Assembly: GCF_052324685.1 (NCBI RefSeq)
Contig: NC_135211.1
Span: 13,397,240 to 13,461,239 of the forward strand
Origin: Brachyhypopomus gauderio
Lineage: Eukaryota; Chordata; Actinopteri; Gymnotiformes; Hypopomidae
DNA length: 64,000 bases
Direction: 5' to 3'
In this document: positions 35,646 through 47,090 of the stretch, piece after piece
Layout: the number at the start of each line of letters is the position of its first letter
Numbering within the stretch: position 1 is the first letter of the stretch
Translations under genes and position numbers: made by a program
The notes under the pieces: generated by a model
The model's input: only the letters and a program-made list of their open reading frames with translations
Database searches by the model: none
Told to the model about the DNA's origin: nothing

Positions 35646-38051
35646 TTCTTCAGTGTGAAATTTAAATATATAATATGTTTAGGAGATCTAAGAGGTGTTT
35701 TGTTGAAATGGGTCTTGATAGACAAGAAGAGCTTGCCAAATACTAACCAACTGACAAAACTGACCAAACCCATTTCAGAAACAAATCGACCTTTTACATA
35801 TTACCAGGTATATATTAGTTCACCAAGCCATAACTTTAAGAATAATTAAAAGGGGTTCCAACTTTAAGCACACATGTATCACTTTCAAAAGAACCTGAGT
35901 CACATCATCACAGCAGGTCTGCAGCTTCTAGCAGAGGTACGGGACAGGGATGTTTTCAGAGTAACGTTTAAAAACGGCGACATATTTTTTAATAGAAAAT
36001 CCCGAGGCTATTTATTACATTGGGTGCATGTTGTTGCACGTTCCAGACCTTCAGTTTGATGACTGGTTGTATTGAGAATAATTTACTGCGACAGAAAATG
36101 CCCCTTACCACCCCCCACCCGCCAAACCACCCCCACCAACCCTCCTCAAAAAAGGTACATGCAATGCATAGGAGCAATCTTTCAAAAATGTATTCAGAAA
36201 CTGCAAATCCACCAGTTTAGTTGTGCATGTCTGTGTTTTATGAATATTTATGGCATGAGAATTCAGTTGGAAAGAAGCGTAATGTTATTTCCTGGTTGGA
36301 TGGCATTCTTTCATGTTTAAGTGCCACTTCTTGTGTGCTGTTAAATGTTATGTATTGCTGTAAACTTTCCTAATTGTACTCAAGACACTCCATGCCTTAA
36401 GACCATTGCTGTAAGCTGTGAAGTGAATGTGCAGTTTTTACTGCTTAGATTTGAGGTAATGGAGACATCTTGAAAAGCCATCCTTGAGTTTATATTATAT
36501 GAGAATAGCATGTTCAGTTTGAAGACACTTGGTCTAGCAGTCAGTATAGCAAACATTTTGTAAATATTGGCGATATTGAATGTGTGGCCATTTCTGGGTA
36601 TGGTATATTCCATGGCTCCATTTGTGCCTGTGAAATCGTTTTAGATGATGGTGGGATTAGGGAGAATGATGACATGGTCCTTGTGTGGAATTGCTTTTAT
36701 ATCAGTCACTGTAACAGTACAGTTTATTTCAGCAGTGAAATGCTGTACGTAACCTTGCTGAAAGGCACTCGTAAGGTTTTCTCTGGAGCTGATTTACCAT
36801 ACACACATGTAGGAACATGTTGCACTACGGTGTATAGTTACCAAATATACAGAAAATAGTCCAATATGGCCAAAGCCTAAAACCTTCTTCAGATAAACAA
36901 TGGTCTTCTGTAGAAACTGGGACCATTTTAACTGTACTACAAGCCAAAGGTGTTTGTTTTCCTAAAACCAATGTCCAGTCTGAAATTTGAAGTAGACTGT
37001 GATGTGATATTAAAAAGCTTGATTAATTTACAAAAGGAATTTGTCTTACTGTGCAGTATGCAGTATCGGCCGCTGCAAATTCTTTCAAAACACTATGAAA
37101 TTCATAAAGAGAAATATGAAAGGAGATGAGGTGAAAATGAAGGGAATATGGGTTCTTTTTCTCCTTTATTTATAGAGGGCTGTTTTATTTAGAGTTTGGT
37201 AGGAGAGTGTACAAGCAGCCTGCATTAAAATGATGTTGGTTTTGTGATAAATGAGCACTCCTGTTGCTGTTTGATGCTCACTGGGCATCCCGAAGAGTCT
37301 TTTTCATAGCAGTCATCCGTTGTCAGGAATTTCACAAGCAGACGTTTTGGTGTAATGTTGCACAGAGCGAAGCTACCCTCAGATGCAGGGCCACAGTGAC
37401 GCAGGATTTCATGAAAAATGCACAGCTACAGTTTATTAATAATGAAAGGAAGACTCACCATCAATTATATATCACAATGTTTTCTCTCTGATGTGTCATT
37501 TCCTGCAAGCTTTAAGGATTTGATTTAAGCATATTTGCGTCTTCTTGTGAAGAAAGTGACACTTTGCCATATCTCAAAATAAGCAAAATAATTTGCATAT
37601 GACTGTGTAAACACTCACCAACCACGCATTCCGGACCTCGGAATACCGGAAGTATAAAACTAACCGTGTTTCCTGAGATTGCCACTGAAAGCGAAATTGA
37701 GATTTCTACCACATTTGCCAAGGTCAGTCGGGTCAAGTCTCTCATTAACCCTTTAAAAAAAACATTGTCTCTGCCTTTAATGCCGCCTAACGGGCTTTAC
37801 TGATTTTGAAGGGCTCACGCGTATTTATTACCATATATTAATTTGGTGGACAGAAAGGTGGGTGGAGTGTCGCAACGGGAGGTGAGGTGCGACATTTCAA
37901 ATTCGTTGGCGCTACATTAGATTCGAACCCATTTTGACTTAAAACCGCGCGTGCGCCACCTCCTCCACGGACCTGCTCTTATCGCAACGTGCAACACGAC
38001 ATTTTCCTCCCTTGAAGCAGACACATAAAGACGTGTTCAATTTCTCACACC
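35646..38051. other. AT-rich intergenic stretch, nothing recognised
   Basis: No gene, tandem array or transposon recognised apart from a short CCACCCCC-type block at about 36,110-36,150. Confidence 0.55.
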
Positions 38052-38335
38052 CATGGACGTAGTTTTGATTTCATAAGTGGGGGGGACACAACCTGGGGTG
38101 GCGAACTGTTAAGCGGGGGGGGGGGGGGGGGGGGGGGGGGTGCTGCATGATCCTAGTGCTAGATTTGTCGCTATTTGAATATTGGTTTTTTTACCGTTAA
38201 AAAGTGGGGGGGACATGACTTCGTCACTACTTAAATATTTGGTTTTAACTGTAAAAACTGGGGGGGACCAAAACCGGCTTTTGAAAAAGTGGGGGGGACA
38301 TGTCCCCCCCGTCCCCCCCCAAAACTACGTCCGTG
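38052..38335. mobile_element. hAT-type MITE with perfect 8-bp target site duplication
   Basis: Left end CATGGACGTAGTTTTG; the complement of the right end is CACGGACGTAGTTTTGG. The octamer CTCACACC occurs immediately outside both ends (38,044-38,051 and 38,336-38,343), an exact 8-bp target duplication as hAT transposases make. The interior of the 284-bp element is dominated by GTGGGGGGGACA-like motifs and a 26-base G run (38,115-38,140). It is non-coding. Confidence 0.88.
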
Positions 38336-39225
38336 CTCACACCGAATCCACAAACAGCACCCTACTAAAATATATTTACCTACCAAAATATAACTGATTT
38401 CATTTTTTCCCCTTAGGGAAACGCCATTCAGTTTTGACTATTTGAATTAGACAGTTGTCAGGGCATTACGCATGGATAGTGCTTAAATTTAAACGAATTT
38501 AAATTAGTCAGCTCACAATTCTCATCACAGTGATCATCGATGATAATAGTAATATGTAATTATTGCTTATATTGTTGTGTTTAATTAAAAGATTATAGAT
38601 AACATAATATGATGATGATGATAATAATATAGATTATTATTGTAATTAGTGCCATATATTTTGGCGACCTTATACAAACAAGTAGGCTACGTCTGTTTCC
38701 GTATCTGTGAATGTATTTTAACACAGTTTCTGCAAGCTCGCTGCCGTGACGAAACTGTCACTGCAATATGTGTCGTCGGCTTTTAAAGGTTAATGTGACT
38801 CGATATTGCGACGACACACCTAACCGCATGTTGATTGTGTATTCAGTCTAAGCCAACTCCTTTATTATTGCGCCCCTCTATGCCGAATTGGTGACTCTGT
38901 CGCCAGTCATGAAAACAACAAACAACATTTTTGCCACTCCAAAACGCGCCGCAGTCTTACGCCTTATTTGTGCGCTTGCTCAGTGTTCACAAACAAGCCC
39001 CATGTCTCCATAAGGCCAATGTCCCCAGAGACTGCATCTATTAACTTATTCACTCATTCTTGTTCCACTCTTCCTCCCTCTATTTTGCCAGAATGTAAAC
39101 AAGCTCTTTGCAACCGAAGCACCCCTGGGTGTCTTATAGCTACAAGGTGATAGTAGGATTCTACTCCCTCCTACCATCAACCTTGTCTTGCCTTCTCCTA
39201 TCCCTCCTATCCCTTCCTCCTCCTA

Positions 39226-39345
<120 letters not shown>

Positions 39346-40798
39346 ATCTGGCACACTTTTACCTTGCAGATGTAAGTGCTGCTTTGCAATGAAGGTGTGA
39401 CACATCACAGTGAGGATCCCCAGAGTCCCTTCAGTCTACAAGATGTAGTGCCTCACTCCGGGGTGGTAAAGACACACTTTAGAGCATTTGGGTCAATTAC
39501 ACAATACTCCTGAATCCCAGGGGGTAATAAAGTAACACAAGCGAAGAATATTCACCTTTGATACGTTTAAATTCATTATGCACATAATCATCATTAAATG
39601 TATGTATCCAGTGATGATTATTATCTTTTGAGCATGTATGCATCCTCATTCTCTTCTTTTGTTAGTTGTGTCCAGATGGCTTTATTTTTAAGAATTAATG
39701 ATATCGGCCTCACCCTCTCTGCCTCTCTACTGCGCTGTGTGAGCACAAACTCGAGGCATAACGCTTCACTTCCTCCCTCATTAAAGCCCACCTCTCCCCC
39801 TTAGCTGTTGAGTTTGGTATTAAAGCGCCATGCACGGCTCGGCTGACGGTCTGTGACTCATCTAGCTGCGATCAGAATTGAAGGCTGATCTTAGGCAACA
39901 CACGCAGCCTCGTTGCTACCTCTGCCTCTCGTTGAGCAGCTACGCCAATTGTGTTCCTGCGAGACACGACCGGCTGTCAGTGTGTCCTGCGCTACGATGC
40001 CATTGTTGTTGTCTACTGTAGTTTCATCCACAATATTGGATTCATTCAACCCATGGCGTCTCATGCTTCACAACACTGAGGATTGATTGTACATGCAAGC
40101 AATGCTAATAGTCCTACGATGGTGTTAATAATTTATGAGGGGGTACCATGTGTGGATAAATAAGATGAATGTGCCATAGAAAGAGCAAATAAGGGTAGTT
40201 TTTGCTGTTTGTTTGTTTGTTTGTTTTTGTACACCAAGTCGGACCAAAATGTATCTGAGGGAGGCCCTAGCCTTGTGACAAACTATCTCATAAGTTAACA
40301 TTAGTCGAGCGTTCATTTATGTATCAACATTTAAAAACATGAAAACATGCAGAGTAAACACTGATCAAATTTTGAATTTCATTAAATCTCTTATTCATTA
40401 ATTATTTGTGCTACCATTGCCAGACTGGCAGGCACAACTTGCTTCAGGCAAAGCACTGTTTCACTTAAGTATTTTAATTAAAGCTACGTTGACACTTGAC
40501 ATTTTCATATTCAGCATAATTTACCATATTCTAGGTTTATTAGCAACACTGGTTATATTGCATAGTCTAAATCACATCTTCAGTGTTCCGCTAACTCCTC
40601 TCTGTCGTTACTTATGTAGTTTTAATGATTCAAACATTGGTATCATAACTCATCTCAGTTAGGTCACGTGTTTAGGTCACAAGTGCCCTGTTATGTCAGC
40701 AGCATAAAAAAAACTTAGGAGGGAGGTGTCTGTTCTCACCTACAAATCACACCACCTCTTACTCAAACTGATTAATGTCACAGCATGACAGCCTGAGA

Positions 40799-40822
40799 TT
40801 ATATATATATATAAAGCCTGAG

Positions 40823-40892
<70 letters not shown>
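40799..40892. repeat. (TA)n microsatellite with duplicated flank
   Basis: A short TA block, then a second copy of the flanking text AGCCTGAGATTATATATA (first copy about 40,790, second about 40,816), then a TA block of about 66 bp. This suggests a small tandem duplication at the repeat edge. Confidence 0.93.
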
Positions 40893-40895
<3 letters not shown>

Positions 40896-41304
40896 ACTAT
40901 ACACATCATCACCATCACTTCACTTTGCTTTCATTCACCTTGCACTTCAGCGTATACCTTGATTTTGTGATTTCCTCCCTTGGAACCTTAAGTTATGTAT
41001 TTATGTTAATCCTTTTCCACAGAGTCTGACTTACAGAGTCTAAACTATGAAATGTAACCTGAGATTGATTTCACATTTCATATTCATAATGATTAGCATT
41101 ACAATGGGTTTAATGCACTGAAATCATAATGAGCATTTGAACAGACAAGCCCTTTCTGGTAAATGTTGAATGACAACAGTACTGTATCGGATCATGAGGA
41201 TTTTAACAGCTTTCCCATAATCTTTCTATGATCTCAAACACTTTTGTAGGTTTGAGTTAGAAAGTATGGTGAAAGAAATGAACAATGAATAAAAAAAGTA
41301 TCAT

Positions 41305-41310
41305 TTTATT
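41305..41310 (-). promoter_or_regulatory. candidate lingo1 polyadenylation signal AATAAA
   Basis: TTTATT on the plus strand, so AATAAA in gene direction, about 1.0 kb past the lingo1 stop codon. A closer AATAAA lies at 42,171-42,176, only about 150 bp after the stop. Which one is used cannot be told. Confidence 0.35.
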
Positions 41311-42322
41311 GTTTTACAGTCTGCCGTTATTCCAGAGGTAATACTGATGTAAGGGGTTATGAACACATTTTCCTTCAGAGAAATCCCTGCCTTATGCATG
41401 TTAAGGATGGATTAAAATATTGTTAATTAATCATGATACCATATGATGAATTAGAGAAAGTAATAAAAATGTAAACTTTTTTTATCAGCAGATGAAACCT
41501 ACTGAAACTTCATGTGAGACTTCTATCAGAAATATTTCATTTTGAATGCCAAGACATAATCAATGGCTTCACCACACATTCAGAAATACCAAATGGCTTT
41601 AGCTTCAAAGCTACATTTGGTATATAGATAGGTTTATATCTGGCATCAAAACTTATCCCACCCACTTAAACTTGCCATATTTAAGGACTGACACTTGACT
41701 TTAGAATATGGATGATTGTCAAGCATAATCATTAGTTAATTTTAAACAAAAAATGACTATCTCTTATAAAGAGTTGGCAATGGTCATTTACAGCAATTTT
41801 ATCAGACAGGTATACAGTTTACATGTATCTGACCAATGTAAGCACATCACAAAAACTCCATTATGCTCAACAACCCATGAACAAGATTTCTGAACCCTTG
41901 CTTTTAACAACTGTATTGCCCTATGTACACAGAAATAATTATGTACATTTAAAAAATGACAAAAGGTAAAAAGACAAGGACAATTATGGGTAAAACTGGC
42001 CTTCTACTTTCTGGCTCTTAAATTATCAAAGTTGGACAGACTCCTTCACGGTAACCAAAGCAAAAAACAGAAACTGTGAACCCTTGAAATTCCTTTTGAC
42101 TTCCATTTGAAATAACAATCCCAGCCGGGCAATGCCGAGTAGTGATTGGCAAAGAATATTTGGAAAAGGCTTTATTTTAGACATTGTTTCTTCCACCAGT
42201 TCCATGTGGGAAACAAACACAATTTCTTCCTCACTCCTGAAAGGAAGTCTGTTGCCAAAGATTTCACACATCAGCTCCCTTCACCAGTTCACCATGACTC
42301 CCTTACAGTGAAGATGAGGCTT

Positions 42323-44164
42323 TTACATCATTTTCATTCGAATCTTATGGGAGTCCCCCGTCGAACTTGTTTCTCCCTCTATTTTACGTGGCACATACTC
42401 AATCTCAATGTTTGGCTTGGGATTACCTTTCCCTCGACTCCAGAGGAAGAGGAGTACAAGACAGAACAGCACCACTCCGAGGAAAGAGATAAACCCCATA
42501 GTAGTAGCAATGATCAGAGTCTTCATATCAAATGGAAATGGGCCTGATTTACCAGTCCCGTTGGCACTGCCTTCGTTGGGCTGGTTTGAGATGAAGGCAA
42601 ATGTCTTATTAGGCTGATGGGGCCAGTTGGGGGAATAACTATGAACATGTAAATGAGCAAGTTTGGTGTCATTACCCCCTGCATTGGTAGCTATACATGC
42701 ATATGTGCCATTGTCTTGTATTTGGGCATACCTCACTTCCAGGGTACCATCCACTGACACTGACAAACGTCCCACCGTTTTAGTGGTGATGAATTGCTTC
42801 CTTGGAGACTGCCACATAATCACAGGGACCGGGTCCCCATCTGCTTGGCACGCAAAACGAACTGTTGTCCCTTCATCCACAATCCTCTGAAGGGGTTTGT
42901 GGTCCCGGATCTTAGATTTCTGGCAAGTGAAGTAGTTAGCAGAGAGAGTATCTGGGAAGTCTTTAAATTCTTTTCCCTGCACAAACTCTGGTGTGGCACA
43001 AGATGGCTGCTTTTTGTTGAAATTGAGCCGCCAACGCCGCCGAAAGACCCATAGCAAACGGCAGTCACATGCCAAGGGGTTGTCATAAAGGGCCAGAGTC
43101 TCTAGGTTACCCACAGAGTGAAAGGCAGACTCTTCTAAAGTGCTCAGGCTATTGCTGGATACATTGAGAACCTTAAGGTAGTTTAGTCCTCTGAAAGAGT
43201 AAGGCTCAATAGTGACCAATCGGCCCCCTACTAAGTCAAATACCTGGAGCCTCATTAAATTGTGCATTTTGTTCCCTTCCACGACCTCTATGGGATTGAA
43301 AGAAAGGTTGAGAGACCGAAGATACACAAGGTGCTGGATGGCAATATACGGAATGGCAGTAAGGTTGCAATTCGTGATACTCAAGGTGGTAATGTTGAGG
43401 CCGTGGAGGGACTTGTCAGTCAGGATTTCTAGAAATGGCCAAATTGCTATCTCTAAGACTTTCAGACGGTAGAGTCTCCTGAAGGAAAAGTCTTTAATAA
43501 TGTTGACATTGAAATTGTGCATCTTGAGCGCAAGCAAGTTATGGAGATGGCTGAAGGCCTCTGTGGGCACAGAGGTCAGGTTGCACCTCTCCATTGTGAG
43601 TTGCTCTAGACTGGAGAGGCCATGAAAAGCTCTGTTTGAGATGAAGACCAGGTCATTATCCCCCACCTCCAGCTCCTTTAGATTATAAAGATCCTGAAAC
43701 ATGTAGTCCAACAGGATGACTATTTTATTCTCACTGATGTCCAGTTTGGTGAGGTTAGACAACCCGGTGAACACACCCAGCTGTATAAGCTTCAGCTTGT
43801 TATTGCGCAATCCCAACGTCCGTAAGCTGAGGAGGTTGCCGAAGGCCCCGGGCTCGATGACCGAGATGATGTTCTCGTTGAGCTGCAGCTCCTCCAGATG
43901 TGGGTAGTTGAGGAACTCTTCAGGGTTGATGGCTTTCAGGCGGTTCTTGCTTAGGTCCAAGAGGCGTGTCTCAATGGGGATTCCCTCGGGGAGGGCACTC
44001 AGCTTCCTGCGGTGGCACTGGACGGAGCGGTCCTGGCCACTGCATTCACAGCGGGACGGGCACCCCGTGGCTGAGCCAGACAGTACCGTGCCCAGCATCA
44101 GGATAAGAATGGGCTGCCAGCACGCCACCAGGTAGCTGTGCCCACTCGCCTCGCCGGACACCAT
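42323..44164 (-). CDS. lingo1: Lingo1: LRR and Ig domain transmembrane neuronal receptor component
   Basis: 613 residues in a single exon from ATG at 44,164; human LINGO1 short form is about 614. Order: hydrophobic signal segment (12-32); LRRNT cysteines GCPSRCEC (34-41); a run of leucine-rich repeats (about 65-360) including [25 protein letters not shown] with [19 protein letters not shown]; an I-set Ig domain (about 430-515, [17 protein letters not shown]); a transmembrane helix (about 550-575, [19 protein letters not shown]); and a short tail with [10 protein letters not shown] ending in KMM. It is lingo1, not lingo2-4, by [24 protein letters not shown] and the tail. Known role in mammals: partner of Nogo receptor complexes, limiting axon growth and myelination. 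The frame stays open 28 codons upstream to 44,248, but an AG acceptor at 44,178-44,177 (CTCAGCAG|GTAACT) 12 nt before this ATG suggests that extension is intronic. Teleost lingo1a and lingo1b cannot be distinguished here. Confidence 0.95.
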   Translation of the reverse strand: MVSGEASGHSYLVACWQPILILMLGTVLSGSATGCPSRCECSGQDRSVQCHRRKLSALPEGIPIETRLLDLSKNRLKAINPEEFLNYPHLEELQLNENIISVIEPGAFGNLLSLRTLGLRNNKLKLIQLGVFTGLSNLTKLDISENKIVILLDYMFQDLYNLKELEVGDNDLVFISNRAFHGLSSLEQLTMERCNLTSVPTEAFSHLHNLLALKMHNFNVNIIKDFSFRRLYRLKVLEIAIWPFLEILTDKSLHGLNITTLSITNCNLTAIPYIAIQHLVYLRSLNLSFNPIEVVEGNKMHNLMRLQVFDLVGGRLVTIEPYSFRGLNYLKVLNVSSNSLSTLEESAFHSVGNLETLALYDNPLACDCRLLWVFRRRWRLNFNKKQPSCATPEFVQGKEFKDFPDTLSANYFTCQKSKIRDHKPLQRIVDEGTTVRFACQADGDPVPVIMWQSPRKQFITTKTVGRLSVSVDGTLEVRYAQIQDNGTYACIATNAGGNDTKLAHLHVHSYSPNWPHQPNKTFAFISNQPNEGSANGTGKSGPFPFDMKTLIIATTMGFISFLGVVLFCLVLLFLWSRGKGNPKPNIEIEYVPRKIEGETSSTGDSHKIRMKMM

Positions 44165-44176
44165 CCTGCTAGTTAC

Positions 44177-44215
44177 CTGCTGAGACACAAGCCAGAGGTA
44201 CTTTGTCACACTCAC
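44177..44215 (-). other. probable splice acceptor of the lingo1 coding exon
   Basis: In gene direction a stretch ending CTTGTGTCTCAGCAG precedes GTAACTAGCAGG-ATG. Human LINGO1 has an alternative N-terminus MQVSKR-MLAGG whose residues V-S-K-R match V-T-S-R encoded here just before the ATG, so the boundary appears conserved. 5' UTR exons should lie at higher coordinates; none was identified. Confidence 0.6.
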
Positions 44216-46133
44216 TGAAGGACCGGGGCCTCCAGACATACACTTCAATTCAAGCTTTAATGTAAGAATCTAACAAACAGACAGCAGAAAAGCAAAAGCA
44301 GGAAGCCAAGTAAAACTCAGATTAAACTGCTGATGGCCACAATGATGTTATACTGTACTTGCACAGACTGTGCTCCATAAAGGCATACCAATAACACTCG
44401 ATTAATGACATGCGGAAAACAGAAAAATATATTATATAAATATTACATTTAAAAATGAATAAAATATAAAAATTTAATATACGTAGTGGCAAGAATTAAA
44501 TAATATTGGTAATTAATTTTATGCTCTTACAATTGCAGTGTTAATTTAAGCTATTATTCAATATCAATAGCCAAAACAAAATATTATGTTCATGTTGAAA
44601 AGAGGATTGTATTTTTTTATTATTTTTTTTCATTTGGTATTGGTGCACCTTGTGGACTTTCTGTCAAAAGTTTGTATAAAATTCACACTTATTTCTACTG
44701 ATACTAACATACTGTATATAAACATTATATTAAACCAGCCAAATAATCAATCTTACTCTATGCCGTTTTGTCTAAGCCTGTAAATAAAACTTGTGTGTTT
44801 CATTGTCTACACTGGTCTCATCAGTGTTTTTACCTCCAAATGTTATTTCACATTTCCAGTATGTGCTTGCACAACCTTGAAAGCAAACTAGTAAACACAG
44901 TAGCAGAGGAGGGTGATACAGTATGAACCAAGTCTGACACTGAGACACAGAACAGCTCTTAAACCTGGCTCACATCGACTCACGGGGGTTTTAACTTGCA
45001 AAAGCCTTCAAGCTCTACTTTCTAAAATCGATCACAGAATCCCATTTTTACCTCTTAAAGCTCTATGTTGTAATAAAATAAAAAACCTTGCTTCGGTGCT
45101 GTTGCAGGGCTTGGTGAAATATTTACATAAACAGAGATGCACATCTAAAGCTTATAGTTTTACGTCTAATGAGATTTGTGCTACTCTGACCGTTTAGATG
45201 TTCACACTCAATTTCCACCATGTGAACACTCAAGACTCATGTCAGCACCCCATGGCACTGAACATTTGATCACATTAATCCAGTTTTTCACTTTTTCTTT
45301 TGTAGTTTATAAGTTTACAGCGTCTTGTTTTCCTTTATTAGTTGGATTTTCTTTGACAAGGTATTAACATTGCCATGGCTCAGCTGTCTTGCCCTACATG
45401 TGTCTGTTAGGATAACACATATTTATGTGTAGTTAATCAAGCACATACAAATTCATGGGGCCAAATTACGTACTAAACATGGACTAAAAATATGTTCTAT
45501 TGCTTCATCATTGTCACCATTGGCAATATAGTCTATAATTTTGGCAAGACTTAGGCTTAATTTATTTCTGGAAAATAAGTAAACCTAGCAAAAAACTGCA
45601 AGCCAACATTTTGATTATTATAAGTATCTACAAAATATAACCAAATCATAACCTTTCACAAAATATTGAACTTACTGAGTAGATACAGAAATGCCAAACT
45701 CCAGGAGCACACGCTTCATATTGCCATTATCATGACTTTTGGAGATGTATTACTTCATTTATTCATTATCTATTTTCATCGAAACCTGAGAGAGGGACCC
45801 ATCACACATCGCAATAAAGGCCCAGAGCCGGCGGCCGTCTTTTCCCACCAGCTGAGAGTGCTGTGGGAAAAAGAGAAAGAGAAGAGGCCTGCATGCGGCC
45901 ATCTGTCTGGCGCGGTGAGGCTGCCGAGATGCTGACAACGGCTCCGACCTCGTGCAGGTTTTTCGGGTGTGTTGGCACTGAGAAGATCCAAGGGCTCCGG
46001 CTGCAGTGTCAAAACTGAGCGAAGAGATTTCACAACATCTACGATGCGTCGGTGCTCCTCGGTCGGCTCGAGATGCCAGCGGCAGTCAATCCTGACGGTT
46101 ATATATCTGCTGAGCGTGATCTGCACGCACCAA

Positions 46134-46152
46134 CCCCCCCCCCCCCCCCCCC
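46134..46152. repeat. poly-C run (19 nt)
   Basis: Uninterrupted C run in a GC-rich neighbourhood (about 45,820-46,170). Such runs are common assembly and sequencing trouble spots. Confidence 0.95.
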
Positions 46153-47030
46153 ATGATGAGCCGTGGAGTGGTCGTGGTGGTGTGCGAGAATTACAGCATC
46201 GATTAAACGACTAAAATAGCTGAGAAGGTGAAGGTCATGTTGTAACCAGATCCACCATAAAGATGGAGTGGTAATCATACTATATTTCCAGCTCATCTAA
46301 ACTGGCTTATCGTGTTCTATCCTACGCTACACTCCTAAGGGGCACAGGAACAGCAGGGGTTTTTGATTAAACCCACTGAGGTCTAACACATTGCTGTCAA
46401 CATGAAGCAGCATGCTGTAATACTATAGCATTAAAAATAGAACATAAAACTATATACATAAAAATATATATTAATTACACCAAAGAATAGCTCTGGACCA
46501 CGGTACCAGAGGGTTGACCTGTTAAAATGTGATTAATTGCTTCCTGAATACCCTCTGTATGACTTTAATTTAAAACACATCTCCAAGGCTAAAGAAATCA
46601 TGAGCTTTCACCTCCTCTGTTGGAAATCTTCTTTTAAATTAATTCACGATTGAAAATCACTACACAATTAAAGTCGGTAATGCCTCTTCAGTGTGTCACA
46701 AATTCCCTAATTAAAAGAAACCAACACATCTGAAATCTACATTGCCTGTTTGGTTTACTGTTATGGTTTCCCGGCGTCCCTGCTGGACGAGAGAGTTCTG
46801 CTCTTCGGCTGAAACGGGTACCTGTTTTACGCCTGATAAAAAAGCTCATTTGTGCTGCTATTTTTTTGCTCCTAATTTACAAGTTGCCAAGAGGCAAACT
46901 AAGAAGTAAAAACACTGGCTAAAATGTCTTTTTTTTAAAGTACAAATGCTACGCACATAGATGCAACATATATATTCTCTCTCACACATACACACATACG
47001 CACATGGGGACACAAACACCCATGGACACA

Positions 47031-47033
<3 letters not shown>

Positions 47034-47078
<45 letters not shown>
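47034..47078. repeat. (CA)n microsatellite
   Basis: CA tract with flanking degenerate CACATA/CACGCA units. Confidence 0.95.

Positions 47079-47090
<12 letters not shown>

Noticed and set aside
42146..44135. Plus-strand open frames opposite lingo1
   Set aside because: Antisense shadows of the long, conserved lingo1 frame.
42323..44164. Identity as lingo2, lingo3 or lingo4
   Set aside because: The [29 protein letters not shown] linker and [10 protein letters not shown] tail match LINGO1. LINGO2 differs clearly in these places.
45776..46126. A 116-residue minus-strand open frame in GC-rich DNA
   Set aside because: No recognisable domain or splice context. GC-rich composition makes chance open frames likely.
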